From Pseudomonas sp. ANT_J12 (GTDB taxonomy: Bacteria; Pseudomonadota; Gammaproteobacteria; Pseudomonadales; Pseudomonadaceae): DNA of 64,000 nucleotides. Below are positions 27,069-36,026 of this stretch, piece after piece (positions within the stretch are counted from its first letter, which is position 1; every line of letters starts with the position of its first letter). Location of the stretch: assembly GCF_008370045.1 (NCBI RefSeq), contig NZ_VOBN01000028.1, positions 1-64,000 on the forward strand. Reading direction: 5' to 3'. Made by a program: the position numbers and the translations under genes. A model generated the notes under the pieces. The model saw nothing but the letters and a program-made list of their open reading frames with translations, had not been told where the DNA came from and searched no databases.

Positions 27069-27809
27069 ATGTCTGATCAAGATCGAGACAACCCCCGGCG
27101 TGAGTTTTTGCGCAAATCCCTGACCTTGATCCCGGTGGTCACCGTCGCCAGCACCGCGCTGGGCAGTTCTGTCCTGCTCGCCGCACCCGAAGCGGCGCCT
27201 GCCAGTCCCGGCAAGACGCCCGTCAGCGCCAGCACCTATGAACCCAGCTACTTCACCGCCGAAGAATGGGCATTCATCAAGGCCGCCGTCGCTCAACTGA
27301 TCCCGAACGATGCCCAAGGCCCCGGCGCCCTGGAAGCCGGCGTGCCGGAATACATCGATCGCCAGATGAACACCCCGTACGCCGCCGGCGCGTTGTGGTT
27401 CATGCAGGGTCCGTTCAATGCCGACGCCCCGGCGGAAATGGGCTGGCAGAGCAAACTCGTACCCAAAGAGATCTATCGCCTGGGCATCGCCGCCACGGAC
27501 GCTTGGTCGAAAACCTTCAACGGTAAAGTATTTGCTGAGCAAGACAGCGCTACCCGAGATGATTTGCTCAAGCAACTCGAGGCCGGAAAACCCGATTTCG
27601 CCAGCGTGCCGTCGAAAATTTTCTTCAACCTGCTGCTGCAAAACACCAAGGAAGGGTTCTTCTGCGACCCGATCCACGGCGGCAACAAAGGCATGGTCGG
27701 CTGGACCATGATCGGCTTCCCCGGCGCCCGCGCCGATTTCATGGATTGGGTGGAACGCAACGAGCAATACCCCTTCCCGGCAGTTTCGATTCGCGGCGAG
27801 AGGGCATAA
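27069..27809 (+). CDS. Gluconate 2-dehydrogenase-type small subunit (Tat-exported)
   Basis: A 246-residue subunit-3 protein. The N-terminus carries a twin-arginine signal, RREFLRKSLTLIPVVTVAS, so the complex is exported folded. The body with YFTAEEWAFIKAAVAQLIPND and GFFCDPIHGGNKGMVGW matches the gluconate dehydrogenase gamma subunit family. GAGGTG precedes ATG 27069. The frame open upstream to 26943 shows no signal. First gene of a three-gene operon. Confidence 0.92.
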   Translation: MSDQDRDNPRREFLRKSLTLIPVVTVASTALGSSVLLAAPEAAPASPGKTPVSASTYEPSYFTAEEWAFIKAAVAQLIPNDAQGPGALEAGVPEYIDRQMNTPYAAGALWFMQGPFNADAPAEMGWQSKLVPKEIYRLGIAATDAWSKTFNGKVFAEQDSATRDDLLKQLEAGKPDFASVPSKIFFNLLLQNTKEGFFCDPIHGGNKGMVGWTMIGFPGARADFMDWVERNEQYPFPAVSIRGERA

Positions 27810-27812
27810 GCC

Positions 27813-29597
27813 ATGGCAACGGTAATGAAGAAGGTCGACGCAGTGATCGTCGGTTTTGGCTGGACGGGCGCGATCATGGCCAAGGAGCTGACAGAAGCGG
27901 GCCTGAACGTGCTGGCGCTGGAGCGCGGGCCGATGCAGGACACTTACCCCGACGGCAACTATCCCCAGGTGATCGACGAACTCACCTACAGTGTGCGGAA
28001 AAAACTCTTTCAGGACATCTCCAAAGAAACCGTGACCATTCGCCATAGCGTGAATGACATCGCCCTGCCGAACCGCCAGCTCGGCGCGTTCCTGCCCGGC
28101 AATGGCGTGGGCGGCGCGGGTTTGCACTGGTCCGGCGTGCACTTTCGGGTTGATCCGATCGAGCTGCGGATGCGCAGCCATTACGAAGAACGCTACGGCA
28201 AACACTTCATCCCCAAGGACATGACTATCCAGGACTTCGGCGTCAGCTATGAAGAACTGGAACCGTTTTTCGATTACGCCGAAAAAGTGTTCGGCACCTC
28301 AGGCCAGGCCTGGACGGTGAACGGTCAGCTGGTCGGTGAAGGCAAGGGCGGCAACCCTTACGCGCCGGATCGCTCGAACCCCTTCCCGCTGGAATCGCAG
28401 AAGAACACCGTTTCCGCACAACTGTTTCAGAAAGCCGCCACAGCCGTGGGTTACAAACCCTACAACCTGCCGTCGGCCAACACCTCCGGCCCGTACACCA
28501 ATCCCTACGGCGCACAGATGGGCCCGTGCAACTTCTGCGGTTTTTGCAGCGGTTACGTCTGCTACATGTATTCCAAGGCATCGCCCAACGTGAACATTCT
28601 GCCGGCGCTCAAGCCGCTGCCGAATTTCGAACTGCGCGCCAACTCCCACGTGCTGCGGGTCAATCTCGACAGCACCAAGAGCAAAGCCACCGGCGTGACC
28701 TATATCGATGGCCAGGGCCGGGAGATCGAGCAACCCGCCGACCTGGTGATCCTCGGCGCCTTCCAGTTCCACAACGTGCGTTTGATGCTGCTGTCCGGCA
28801 TCGGCAAGCCGTACGACCCGATCAGTGGCGAAGGCGTGGTCGGCAAGAACTTCGCCTACCAGAACATGGCCACGATCAAGGCGTTCTTTGACAAAGACAC
28901 CCACACCAATAACTTCATCGGAGCCGGCGGCAATGGCGTGGCGATCGATGATTTCAACGCTGACAACTTCGATCACGGCCCTCATGGCTTCGTCGGTGGT
29001 TCGCCGATGTGGGTCAACCAGGCCGGCAGCCGACCGATCGCCGGGACCTCCAACCCGCCGGGCACACCGGCCTGGGGCAGTGCCTGGAAACGCGCCACCG
29101 CCGATTACTACACCCACCAGGTGTCGATGGACGCCCACGGTGCGCATCAGTCCTACCGTGGCAACTACCTCGATCTCGACCCGGTGTACCGCGATTCCTA
29201 CGGCTTGCCGCTGTTGCGGATGACCTTCGACTGGCAGGAAAACGACATCAAGATGAACCGCTTCATGGTCGAGAAAATGGGCAAGATCGCCGAAGCCATG
29301 GGCCCCAAAGCCATCGCGGTGATCGGCAAACAGGTCGGTGATCACTTCAACACCGCGGCCTACCAGACCACTCACCTCAACGGTGGCGCGATCATGGGCA
29401 CCGACCCGAAAACCAGTGCGCTGAACCGCTACTTGCAGAGCTGGGACGTGCACAACGTATTCGTCCCTGGTGCATCCGCTTTCCCACAAGGCCTGGGCTA
29501 CAACCCTACAGGTCTGGTGGCGGCGTTGACCTACTGGTCGGCCCGGGCGATTCGCGAGCAGTACCTGAAAAACCCCGGCCCGCTGGTTCAGGCTTAA
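27813..29597 (+). CDS. GMC-family flavoprotein dehydrogenase (large subunit)
   Basis: A 594-residue GMC oxidoreductase. The FAD-binding motif is VDAVIVGFGWTGAIMAKELTEAGLNVLALERG (residues 9-40), and the C-terminal histidine region is HLNGGAIMGTDP with GYNPTGLVAALTYW. It forms with the flanking genes a periplasmic membrane-bound dehydrogenase that oxidises a sugar or sugar acid, probably gluconate to 2-ketogluconate, passing electrons to the cytochrome subunit and then ubiquinone. The substrate is inferred from family and operon shape. No gap to its neighbours (3 and 12 bases). Confidence 0.92.
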   Translation: MATVMKKVDAVIVGFGWTGAIMAKELTEAGLNVLALERGPMQDTYPDGNYPQVIDELTYSVRKKLFQDISKETVTIRHSVNDIALPNRQLGAFLPGNGVGGAGLHWSGVHFRVDPIELRMRSHYEERYGKHFIPKDMTIQDFGVSYEELEPFFDYAEKVFGTSGQAWTVNGQLVGEGKGGNPYAPDRSNPFPLESQKNTVSAQLFQKAATAVGYKPYNLPSANTSGPYTNPYGAQMGPCNFCGFCSGYVCYMYSKASPNVNILPALKPLPNFELRANSHVLRVNLDSTKSKATGVTYIDGQGREIEQPADLVILGAFQFHNVRLMLLSGIGKPYDPISGEGVVGKNFAYQNMATIKAFFDKDTHTNNFIGAGGNGVAIDDFNADNFDHGPHGFVGGSPMWVNQAGSRPIAGTSNPPGTPAWGSAWKRATADYYTHQVSMDAHGAHQSYRGNYLDLDPVYRDSYGLPLLRMTFDWQENDIKMNRFMVEKMGKIAEAMGPKAIAVIGKQVGDHFNTAAYQTTHLNGGAIMGTDPKTSALNRYLQSWDVHNVFVPGASAFPQGLGYNPTGLVAALTYWSARAIREQYLKNPGPLVQA

Positions 29598-29609
29598 GGA
29601 GCGATCACC

Positions 29610-30866
29610 ATGAAAGCACTCGTTATCGCGACCTTCGCCCTGCTCGGCAGTGGCTCGATCTGCGCCGCAGAAGTTGATCAAAATCTGATCAAACAAGGCG
29701 AATACCTGGCCCGGGCCGGCGACTGCGTGGCCTGCCACACCGCCAAGGACGGCAAGCCGTTCGCCGGCGGCTTGCCGATGGAAACACCGATCGGCACGAT
29801 CTACTCCACCAACATCACCCCGGACAAAACCGGCCTCGGGGACTACAGCTTCGAAGACTTCGACAAAGCGGTGCGCCACGGTGTGGCCAAAAACGGCAGC
29901 ACGCTGTATCCGGCGATGCCGTATCCGTCCTACGCCAGCGTCAACCAAACCGACATGCAGGCCTTGTATGCCTACTTCATGCACGGCGTGGCGCCGGTGG
30001 CCCAGGAGAACAAGACCAGCGACATTCCCTGGCCGTTGAGCATGCGTTGGCCGCTGATGGGCTGGCGCTGGCTGTTCGCCCCGGCCGTGGCGGATTACCA
30101 GGCAGCGCCCGGCGCCGATGCGGTCGTCAGCCGTGGGGCGTATCTGGTGGAAGGCCTGGGACATTGCGGCGCCTGCCATACGCCGCGCGCCCTGACCATG
30201 CAGGAAAAATCCCTGAATGCGAGCGAAGGCAGCACGTTTCTGTCAGGCAGCGCGCCGCTGGAAGGCTGGATCGCGAAAAGTCTGCGGGGCGACCACAAGA
30301 CCGGGCGCAGCGACCGCAGTGCAGTATTCGGCGGCATGAGCGATGTGGTGACCCACAGCATGCAATATATGACCGACGCCGACCTGACCGCGATTGCCCG
30401 CTACCTCAAGTCCCTGCCAGCCAACGACCCTAACGACCAGCCGCACCAGTACGACAAGCAAGTCGCCCAGGCACTGTGGAAGGGTGATGACAGCAAGCCG
30501 GGCGCCTCGGTGTACATCGACAACTGCGCAGCCTGTCACCGGACGGACGGCCATGGCTATACGCGGGTGTTCCCGGCGCTGGCGGGCAACCCGGTGTTGC
30601 AGTCGGAAGATGCGACGTCGCTGATTCACATCGTACTCAAGGGCGGTACGTTACCGGCGACTCACACCGCGCCTTCAACCTTCACCATGCCTGGGTTTGC
30701 CTGGCGCTTGTCGGATCAGGAAGTGGCGGAAGTCGTAACTTTCATCCGTACGAGTTGGGGAAATAAAGGGTCGATAGTTAAACCCGGCGAGGTGGCGGAG
30801 TTGCGCAAAGACGATATGAAAACAACATCCAGCGATGACCTTGGCCAACTTACGCAACATAACTAA
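29610..30866 (+). CDS. Triheme cytochrome c subunit of the GMC dehydrogenase
   Basis: A 418-residue exported cytochrome with a signal peptide (to about residue 19, SICAAE). There are three c-type heme sites: CVACHTAKDG, CGACHTPRAL and CAACHRTDGH. This is the membrane electron-transfer subunit of gluconate/alcohol-type dehydrogenases. AAGGAG precedes the ATG. It closes the operon. Confidence 0.93.
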   Translation: MKALVIATFALLGSGSICAAEVDQNLIKQGEYLARAGDCVACHTAKDGKPFAGGLPMETPIGTIYSTNITPDKTGLGDYSFEDFDKAVRHGVAKNGSTLYPAMPYPSYASVNQTDMQALYAYFMHGVAPVAQENKTSDIPWPLSMRWPLMGWRWLFAPAVADYQAAPGADAVVSRGAYLVEGLGHCGACHTPRALTMQEKSLNASEGSTFLSGSAPLEGWIAKSLRGDHKTGRSDRSAVFGGMSDVVTHSMQYMTDADLTAIARYLKSLPANDPNDQPHQYDKQVAQALWKGDDSKPGASVYIDNCAACHRTDGHGYTRVFPALAGNPVLQSEDATSLIHIVLKGGTLPATHTAPSTFTMPGFAWRLSDQEVAEVVTFIRTSWGNKGSIVKPGEVAELRKDDMKTTSSDDLGQLTQHN

Positions 30867-30883
30867 ATCGTCACGCGCATAAA

Positions 30884-30909
30884 AACCTGCATGAGTGATC
30901 ATGCAGGTT
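30884..30909 (-). terminator. Terminator of the dockerin-like gene
   Basis: A perfect 11-base inverted repeat has a GTGA loop (30895-30898). On the minus strand T5 follows. It lies 18 bases beyond the stop of the small gene and may also stop the dehydrogenase operon weakly. Confidence 0.8.
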
Positions 30910-30926
30910 GATCAACTAACCGCGTA

Positions 30927-31232
30927 TCAAGGATTGACGATGGCCGCGTATGCCTTGGCCAGAGCCAACAGCTTTGCCTTGTCAGCGCCATCGATATCAC
31001 CGTCACCGTCTACATCGCTTGGGACAGTGTTGATACTGAAGGACTGGCCGGCATCGCCGGACACCGCAGTAACAGTGATGGAATCCACCAGAGATTCGGT
31101 CTGTTCTTCATTGACCGCGTCCCAGCCCATTTCTTTGCGGGCAAGTTGCATCGAGACTTGTACCTCGTTCGGGCTAACAATACTTGGAGCCATTAGCTGC
31201 AAAAAGATACCGCGCTGATTAAAAAACGACAT
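30927..31232 (-). CDS. Small protein with a dockerin-like calcium loop
   Basis: A 101-residue protein of unknown family. Residues 73-84 read DVDGDGDIDGAD, a textbook EF-hand/dockerin calcium loop (D73, D75, D77, D79, D84), followed by helix KAKLLALAKAYAAI; only one loop is present, whereas true dockerins have two. The first 70 residues contain two strand-like stretches and no signal peptide. Ribosome site weak (GGAA). It has its own terminator and lies beside AT-rich DNA. Partner, export route and function are unknown. Confidence 0.72.
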   Translation of the reverse strand: MSFFNQRGIFLQLMAPSIVSPNEVQVSMQLARKEMGWDAVNEEQTESLVDSITVTAVSGDAGQSFSINTVPSDVDGDGDIDGADKAKLLALAKAYAAIVNP

Positions 31233-31330
31233 GGGTTAATTCCATTTAATTAAGTTAAACACGAGAATCCGTGTGCTGCGGATTTTAATTAGACTATCAG
31301 CGGGCAGACAACTGATTATATGTTTCGTGA

Positions 31331-31519
31331 TTTCACCAAATCGGGGCTTATAGCCACCAGTACAACTTGAGCTCAACCGATTTAATCATTAGATCTTCAG
31401 CACTTAAAGAAGAGCAAGTTACCGAAGTGTTCAAGGTAGAACCGATCAGCCATAAAGATGAACCGACCTACAGGGTCATTGCAAAATCCTCCAGATCAAT
31501 GAGGGACCTCAAGCTCTGA
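31331..31519 (+). pseudogene. Orphan open frame, possible gene remnant
   Basis: The frame following TGA at 31328 runs 62 codons to TGA at 31517. Its translation contains IIRSSALKEEQVTEVFKV and EPISHKDEPTYRVIA, which reads like a real, low-GC protein end. No ATG or GTG start or ribosome site is visible; only TTG 31367 could serve. I read it as the tail of a decayed or transferred gene, but it could be chance. Confidence 0.3.
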
Positions 31520-31583
31520 AACGCTTGTTAACTTGAAAACGGCGTCGCTCCGGACGCCGAACGGCACTGGTCGCCGATTGCCT

Positions 31584-31617
31584 CCTGCGATACTGTATGT
31601 GCATACAGCATCGCAGG
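31584..31617. promoter_or_regulatory. LexA operator inside a 34-base palindrome
   Basis: The central 16 bases (31593-31608) are CTGTATGTGCATACAG, matching the Pseudomonas LexA box CTGT-N8-ACAG. Flanking arms CCTGCGAT and ATCGCAGG extend the dyad to 34 bases with one mismatched pair (31592/31609) and a non-pairing centre. It ends nine bases before the radical SAM start. In P. aeruginosa the orthologue (PA0069) belongs to the LexA regulon as I recall. Confidence 0.9.
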
Positions 31618-31625
31618 ATCATCTA

Positions 31626-32684
31626 ATGCACACGCCATTGCCCCCTCGCGGTCGCGGCACCGCCACCAACCCGCACAACCGCTTCGCGCCGAACCGTTCG
31701 GTGGCCGAGGATGACGGCTGGTATCAGGAAGCGCCGGTCACCCAGGGCACCGAAGTGCGTATCGAGACGGCGAAAACCATCATCACCCGCAATAACTCGC
31801 CGGACCTGCCCTTCGACCGTTCGATCAATCCCTATCGCGGCTGCGAGCATGGATGCATCTATTGCTACGCGCGACCCAGCCATGCCTATTGGGACATGTC
31901 GCCGGGGCTGGATTTCGAAACCAGGCTGATCGCCAAGACCAACGCCGCCGACGTGCTGGAGGAGCAACTGTCCAAACGCGGCTATCAATGTGCGCCAATC
32001 AACCTGGGCTCCAACACTGATCCTTATCAGCCGATCGAGCGCGAACACAAGATCACCCGCCAAACCCTGGAAGTGCTGCTGCGTTACCGGCATCCGGTGA
32101 CCATCATCACCAAGGGTTCGTTGATCCTGCGCGACCTGGATCTGCTGGTTGAGCTCGCCGAACAGCGCCTTGTGGCGGTGATGATCAGCCTCACCACCCT
32201 GGACGATGAACTCAAGCGCATCCTCGAACCTCGCGCGGCGGCACCCAAGGCGCGGTTGCGGGCCATTCGGGTGATGCGCGAAGCGGGGATTCCGGTGGGG
32301 GTCTTGTGCTCACCGATGATTCCGATGATCAATGACAGCGAGCTTGAAAGCCTGCTCACCGAAGCCCACGCGGCCGGGGCCCAGAGCGCGGCCTATATGA
32401 TGTTGCGCCTGCCGCTGGAGGTCGCCCCGCTGTTCGAGGAATGGCTGGCCGCCCACTACCCGCAGCGTGCGGCGCATGTGCTGAGCCTGATCCGCCAGAG
32501 TCGAGGGGGGGAGCTGTACGACAGCCGTTTCGGTGCGCGGATGCGCGGTGAAGGACCGTTCGCCGACCTGTTGGCCCAACGCTTCGCCAAGTCCATCAAA
32601 CGCCTGGGGCTCAATCGGCGCGAAGGGTTTAATCTGGACTGCGATGCCTTCTGTCCGCCGGGTCGCCAAATGTCGTTGATTTAA
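31626..32684 (+). CDS. PA0069-family radical SAM protein, SOS-regulated
   Basis: A 352-residue radical SAM protein related to SplB-like repair enzymes. The cluster motif is CEHGCIYCYARPSH (CxxxCxxC). INLGSNTDPYQPIEREHKITR is typical of the subfamily. ATG 31626 follows the LexA palindrome directly; the open frame to 31533 is not used. Control by LexA suggests a role in the DNA damage response. The reaction is unknown. Confidence 0.93.
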   Translation: MHTPLPPRGRGTATNPHNRFAPNRSVAEDDGWYQEAPVTQGTEVRIETAKTIITRNNSPDLPFDRSINPYRGCEHGCIYCYARPSHAYWDMSPGLDFETRLIAKTNAADVLEEQLSKRGYQCAPINLGSNTDPYQPIEREHKITRQTLEVLLRYRHPVTIITKGSLILRDLDLLVELAEQRLVAVMISLTTLDDELKRILEPRAAAPKARLRAIRVMREAGIPVGVLCSPMIPMINDSELESLLTEAHAAGAQSAAYMMLRLPLEVAPLFEEWLAAHYPQRAAHVLSLIRQSRGGELYDSRFGARMRGEGPFADLLAQRFAKSIKRLGLNRREGFNLDCDAFCPPGRQMSLI

Positions 32685-32831
32685 GGACAATTGGCCTAAG
32701 GTTGAGTAGGGTAAAAGGCACTGAGCCATTACGCCGGTCACGTTTTTTGTGACCTGGAACACACGTTCTAGAGCGTTTGATTCAGTTTGAGTTAAGTTTC
32801 GGCAGTTACCTTGTTCATCGAGTGACTGATG

Positions 32832-32860
32832 GGTCGAGATCTTCGACCTGGACGTTTTTT
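32832..32860 (+). terminator. Possible terminator after the radical SAM gene
   Basis: GGTCGA (32832-32837) pairs with TCGACC (32843-32848); T6 follows at 32855-32860. It lies 150 bases from the radical SAM stop and just before the carbonic anhydrase gene. The short spacer weakens it. Another hairpin with a T-rich loop is at about 32736-32755. Confidence 0.5.
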
Positions 32861-32928
32861 AAACAGCCACTGGCTTCATATCGGACAAAACGGGAAACTT
32901 CCCCCGACTCCGTCAAAGAGGATGAATC

Positions 32929-33660
32929 ATGAGTGACAAGGATAAACAGCCGCTGGCTGCGTCGGCGCAAGCGCTTCCCGAGGCGGAATCCGCCGATGCA
33001 GCGCTGAAGCATATCGTTGACGGCTTTTTGCATTTTCATCACGAAGTCTTTCCGCAGCAGGAAGAACTCTTCAAGAAACTCGCCACGGCCCAGAGCCCAC
33101 GGGCGATGTTCATCGCCTGCGCCGATTCGCGCATCGTGCCTGAGTTGATTACCCAAAGCTCCCCGGGTGATTTGTTCGTGACCCGTAACGTCGGCAACGT
33201 TGTGCCACCTTATGGGCAAATGAACGGCGGCGTTTCCACGGCCATCGAATACGCGGTGCTGGCCTTGGGCGTGCAACACATCATCATTTGCGGCCATTCC
33301 GATTGCGGCGCCATGCGCGCGGTGCTCAACCCGCAAAGCCTGGAAAAAATGCCCACCGTCAAAGCCTGGCTGCGGCACGCCGAAGTGGCGAAAACCATGG
33401 TCCAGGAAAACTGCAATTGCGCTAACGAAAGCGAAAGCATGCACATCCTCACCGAAGAGAATGTGATCGCCCAGTTGCAGCACCTGCGCACCCATCCATC
33501 GGTGGCCTCGCGCATGGCCAACGGTCAGCTGTTTATCCATGGCTGGGTCTACAGCATCGAAACCAGCGAAATCAAAGCCTATGACGCCGATCAGGGCTGT
33601 TTCCTGCCCCTGGATGGCAGTCATCCGATTCCGGTGGCGACGCCTAAAGCGCGCTTCTAA
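32929..33660 (+). CDS. Beta-class carbonic anhydrase
   Basis: A 243-residue zinc enzyme converting CO2 and water to bicarbonate. Zinc ligands are C64, H123 and C126 with D66 and R68 (IACADSRIVPE, CGHSDCGAMR). AGAGGATGAATC precedes the ATG. It is followed 91 bases later by a SulP transporter, so together they probably move bicarbonate, as in the matching P. aeruginosa pair PA0102-PA0103. Confidence 0.95.
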   Translation: MSDKDKQPLAASAQALPEAESADAALKHIVDGFLHFHHEVFPQQEELFKKLATAQSPRAMFIACADSRIVPELITQSSPGDLFVTRNVGNVVPPYGQMNGGVSTAIEYAVLALGVQHIIICGHSDCGAMRAVLNPQSLEKMPTVKAWLRHAEVAKTMVQENCNCANESESMHILTEENVIAQLQHLRTHPSVASRMANGQLFIHGWVYSIETSEIKAYDADQGCFLPLDGSHPIPVATPKARF

Positions 33661-33751
33661 AACCTCCTAAATCCCCAGCGTGGTTGAGCCGAGGCTGCCG
33701 ATTGAGCAGCCAGGCTTTGCCATGCCTGAAGAAAACTTCGGGAGATTCCCT

Positions 33752-35278
33752 ATGCGTGCTGCGCAACTGAAAGCTGTTCTGCCACGGGAGCTGTTGGCTT
33801 CGGTGGTTGTGTTCCTGGTGGCCCTGCCCTTGTGCATGGGCATCGCCATCGCCTCGGGGTTGCCGCCGGCCAAAGGCCTGATCACCGGGATCATCGGTGG
33901 CCTGGTCGTAGGCTGGATTGCCGGCTCACCGCTGCAAGTCAGCGGCCCGGCGGCGGGTCTGGCGGTGTTGGTGTTCGAGCTGGTGCGCCAGCATGGTGTC
34001 GCCATGCTCGGACCGATCCTGCTACTGGCGGGTTTTCTGCAACTGCTGGCCGGGCGCTTCAAATTGGGCTGCTGGTTTCGGGTGACGGCACCGGCGGTGG
34101 TCTACGGCATGCTCGCCGGGATTGGCGTGTTGATCGTGCTGTCACAAGTGCATGTGATGCTCGATGCCGTGCCCAAACCGTCCGGTCTGGATAACCTGGC
34201 GGCTTTTCCGGCGGCGGTGCTCCAGGCCTTGCCGTCCTTTGGCTGGCAGGCAGGTTTGCTCGGGCTGTCGACGATTGCGGTGATGTGGTTGTGGGAAAAA
34301 TTCCGCCCTCATTCCCTGCGGTTCGTGCCCGGTGCCTTGCTGGGTGTCGGTCTGGCGACGGTTGCCAGCCTGATGCTTGCCTTGCAGGTCAAACGCGTGG
34401 AAGTCCCGGCCAATCTGGCGGAAGCCATCGACTGGCTGAAACCGGCGGACCTGCTCAACCTGGCCGATCCGACGATCCTGATCGCCGCGTTCGCCGTGGC
34501 CTTTATCGCCAGCGCCGAAACCCTGCTCTCGGCTGCCGCCGTGGACCGCATGCACAGCGGCGAGCGTTCGGACTTCGACCGGGAATTGTCGGCACAAGGC
34601 GTGGGCAACATGCTCTGCGGTTTGCTCGGCGCACTGCCGATGACCGGCGTGATCGTGCGCAGCTCGGCCAACGTCCAGGCCGGTGCAACAACCCGCTACT
34701 CGGCCATTTTCCATGGCCTGTGGTTGCTGGCGTTCGTGCTGTTGCTGTCCAGCGTGCTGCAAAGCATTCCGGTGGCGAGCCTGGCGGGTGTGCTGGTCTA
34801 CACCGGGTTCAAACTGGTGGACCTCAAGGCCTTTCGCGGCCTGGGCCGTTACGGCCGGATGCCGATGTTTACCTATGCGGCGACCGCATTGGCGATCATC
34901 TTCACCGACCTGCTGACCGGCGTGCTGATCGGCTTCGGCCTGACCCTGGCCAAACTGGCCTGGAAAGCCTCGCGACTGAAGATCAGCCTGATCGACCTGC
35001 CCAAGGACGGCGAAATGGAGCTGCGTTTGATCGGTGCAGCGACCTTTCTCAAGGTGCCGGCGCTGACTCAGGTACTGGGGACCATTCCCGCGGGCGCGAC
35101 GGTGCATGTGCCGCTCAATAACCTGAGCTACATCGACCATTCGTGTCTGGAGTTACTTGAGGAGTGGGGCCGGGCAAATGCGGCCAAGGGCTCGAAATTG
35201 GTGATTGAAGCGCGGGGGTTGAAGCGTCGGTTGGAAGGGCGTTTACGGACCACATCCGGCGTAGGTTCTGCCGGGTAA
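33752..35278 (+). CDS. SulP-family anion transporter
   Basis: A 508-residue protein. About ten to twelve helices fill residues 15-400. ASGLPPAKGLITGIIGG and the QVSGPAAG motif are typical of SulP; ERSDFDRELSAQGVGNMLCGLLGALPMTGVIVRSSANV is the second half. A short STAS-like region ends the protein. ATG 33752 follows GGGAGA. Beside a carbonic anhydrase, bicarbonate is the likely substrate rather than sulfate, but this is inference. Confidence 0.9.
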   Translation: MRAAQLKAVLPRELLASVVVFLVALPLCMGIAIASGLPPAKGLITGIIGGLVVGWIAGSPLQVSGPAAGLAVLVFELVRQHGVAMLGPILLLAGFLQLLAGRFKLGCWFRVTAPAVVYGMLAGIGVLIVLSQVHVMLDAVPKPSGLDNLAAFPAAVLQALPSFGWQAGLLGLSTIAVMWLWEKFRPHSLRFVPGALLGVGLATVASLMLALQVKRVEVPANLAEAIDWLKPADLLNLADPTILIAAFAVAFIASAETLLSAAAVDRMHSGERSDFDRELSAQGVGNMLCGLLGALPMTGVIVRSSANVQAGATTRYSAIFHGLWLLAFVLLLSSVLQSIPVASLAGVLVYTGFKLVDLKAFRGLGRYGRMPMFTYAATALAIIFTDLLTGVLIGFGLTLAKLAWKASRLKISLIDLPKDGEMELRLIGAATFLKVPALTQVLGTIPAGATVHVPLNNLSYIDHSCLELLEEWGRANAAKGSKLVIEARGLKRRLEGRLRTTSGVGSAG

Positions 35279-35285
35279 TACGTAA

Positions 35286-35363
35286 CCTGTAGGAGCGAAG
35301 CTTGCTCGCGAAGCTTTTGGCGTACTTGAGTACGCCATCGCGGGCAAGCCTTGCTCCTACAGG
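35286..35363. repeat. REPIN between the SulP and PA0104-like genes
   Basis: Two inverted REP units (35286-35313 and 35337-35363), the first a variant with GAAGCTTGCTCGCG. It lies between convergent genes. Confidence 0.85.
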
Positions 35364-35375
35364 GGGATGTGTCGT

Positions 35376-36026
35376 TTAGGCGGCTGGCTGATCCAGCTCC
35401 AGGCCCACGCCCAACTGGCGCGACAGGCACGGCCAGCGTTTCCACGCGGCACCGGTGTCCGGGCTGTTGAGTTTCTCGCGGTAGGCCTCCACCGATTCCA
35501 GCGCGAAACTGTCTTCGTTAAGCATCTCGTCCACGGCGTGATGCACCGCCTCATCCAGCTGGTTGGCAAATTCCTCGCCGATCAGTTGGTGGGCAATCAG
35601 GTTGGCGACAGTCATGTCCAAGGGGATCAGTGGCTGGCCAAAATGCTTGATGTACAGGTCATTGACCTCTTCGACCAACCGATGCGCCAGATAGGCTTCG
35701 TCCAGCAGGCTGTCCAGGCCGATATGCCCGGTCATGATCGCCGGCGGCTGGAGGAAGAACTGCTCGGCGATTTTCAGCACCGGTTTGATCTGCGATTCGA
35801 TGCCCGCTTCCCGTGCGACATCATTGGCTGCGTCCAACAGGTCCGGCACTTGTTCTATATAAGCCGTCACAAAACGGGTCATCACGCCTTTGGCATCGAC
35901 ATCCGGGAGTTGGATGGCAGCGTGCAGGTGAGGCAGTTGGGTTTCCAGTTGACGAGTTAACAGGCCGGTCTCGGCCTCGTGTTGTTGGGCTTTTTGGATC
36001 TGCTCGCGCAATGCGGCGGTGTTCAT
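35376..36026 (-). CDS. Conserved hypothetical protein (PA0104-like)
   Basis: A 216-residue soluble, mostly helical protein rich in acidic and amide residues. No signal, membrane segment or catalytic motif stands out; an N-terminal QIQKAQQHEAETGLLTRQL segment could be a coiled coil. CTGGAGT precedes ATG 36026. Its place before coxB is conserved with P. aeruginosa as I recall, but no role in oxidase assembly is known to me. Confidence 0.82.
   Translation of the reverse strand: MNTAALREQIQKAQQHEAETGLLTRQLETQLPHLHAAIQLPDVDAKGVMTRFVTAYIEQVPDLLDAANDVAREAGIESQIKPVLKIAEQFFLQPPAIMTGHIGLDSLLDEAYLAHRLVEEVNDLYIKHFGQPLIPLDMTVANLIAHQLIGEEFANQLDEAVHHAVDEMLNEDSFALESVEAYREKLNSPDTGAAWKRWPCLSRQLGVGLELDQPAA

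Larger units (their letters stand above)
31233..31625. other. AT-rich gap with an orphan open frame and the SOS promoter
   Basis: 393 bases. The left part (31240-31500) is clearly richer in AT than its neighbours. It contains a 62-codon open frame (31331-31519) listed separately and, at the right end, a LexA-type palindrome. Confidence 0.6.

Noticed and set aside
28299..30179. 626-codon open frame on the minus strand
   Set aside because: It lies opposite the GMC dehydrogenase genes, has no family resemblance or ribosome site, and is a product of high GC in the third position.
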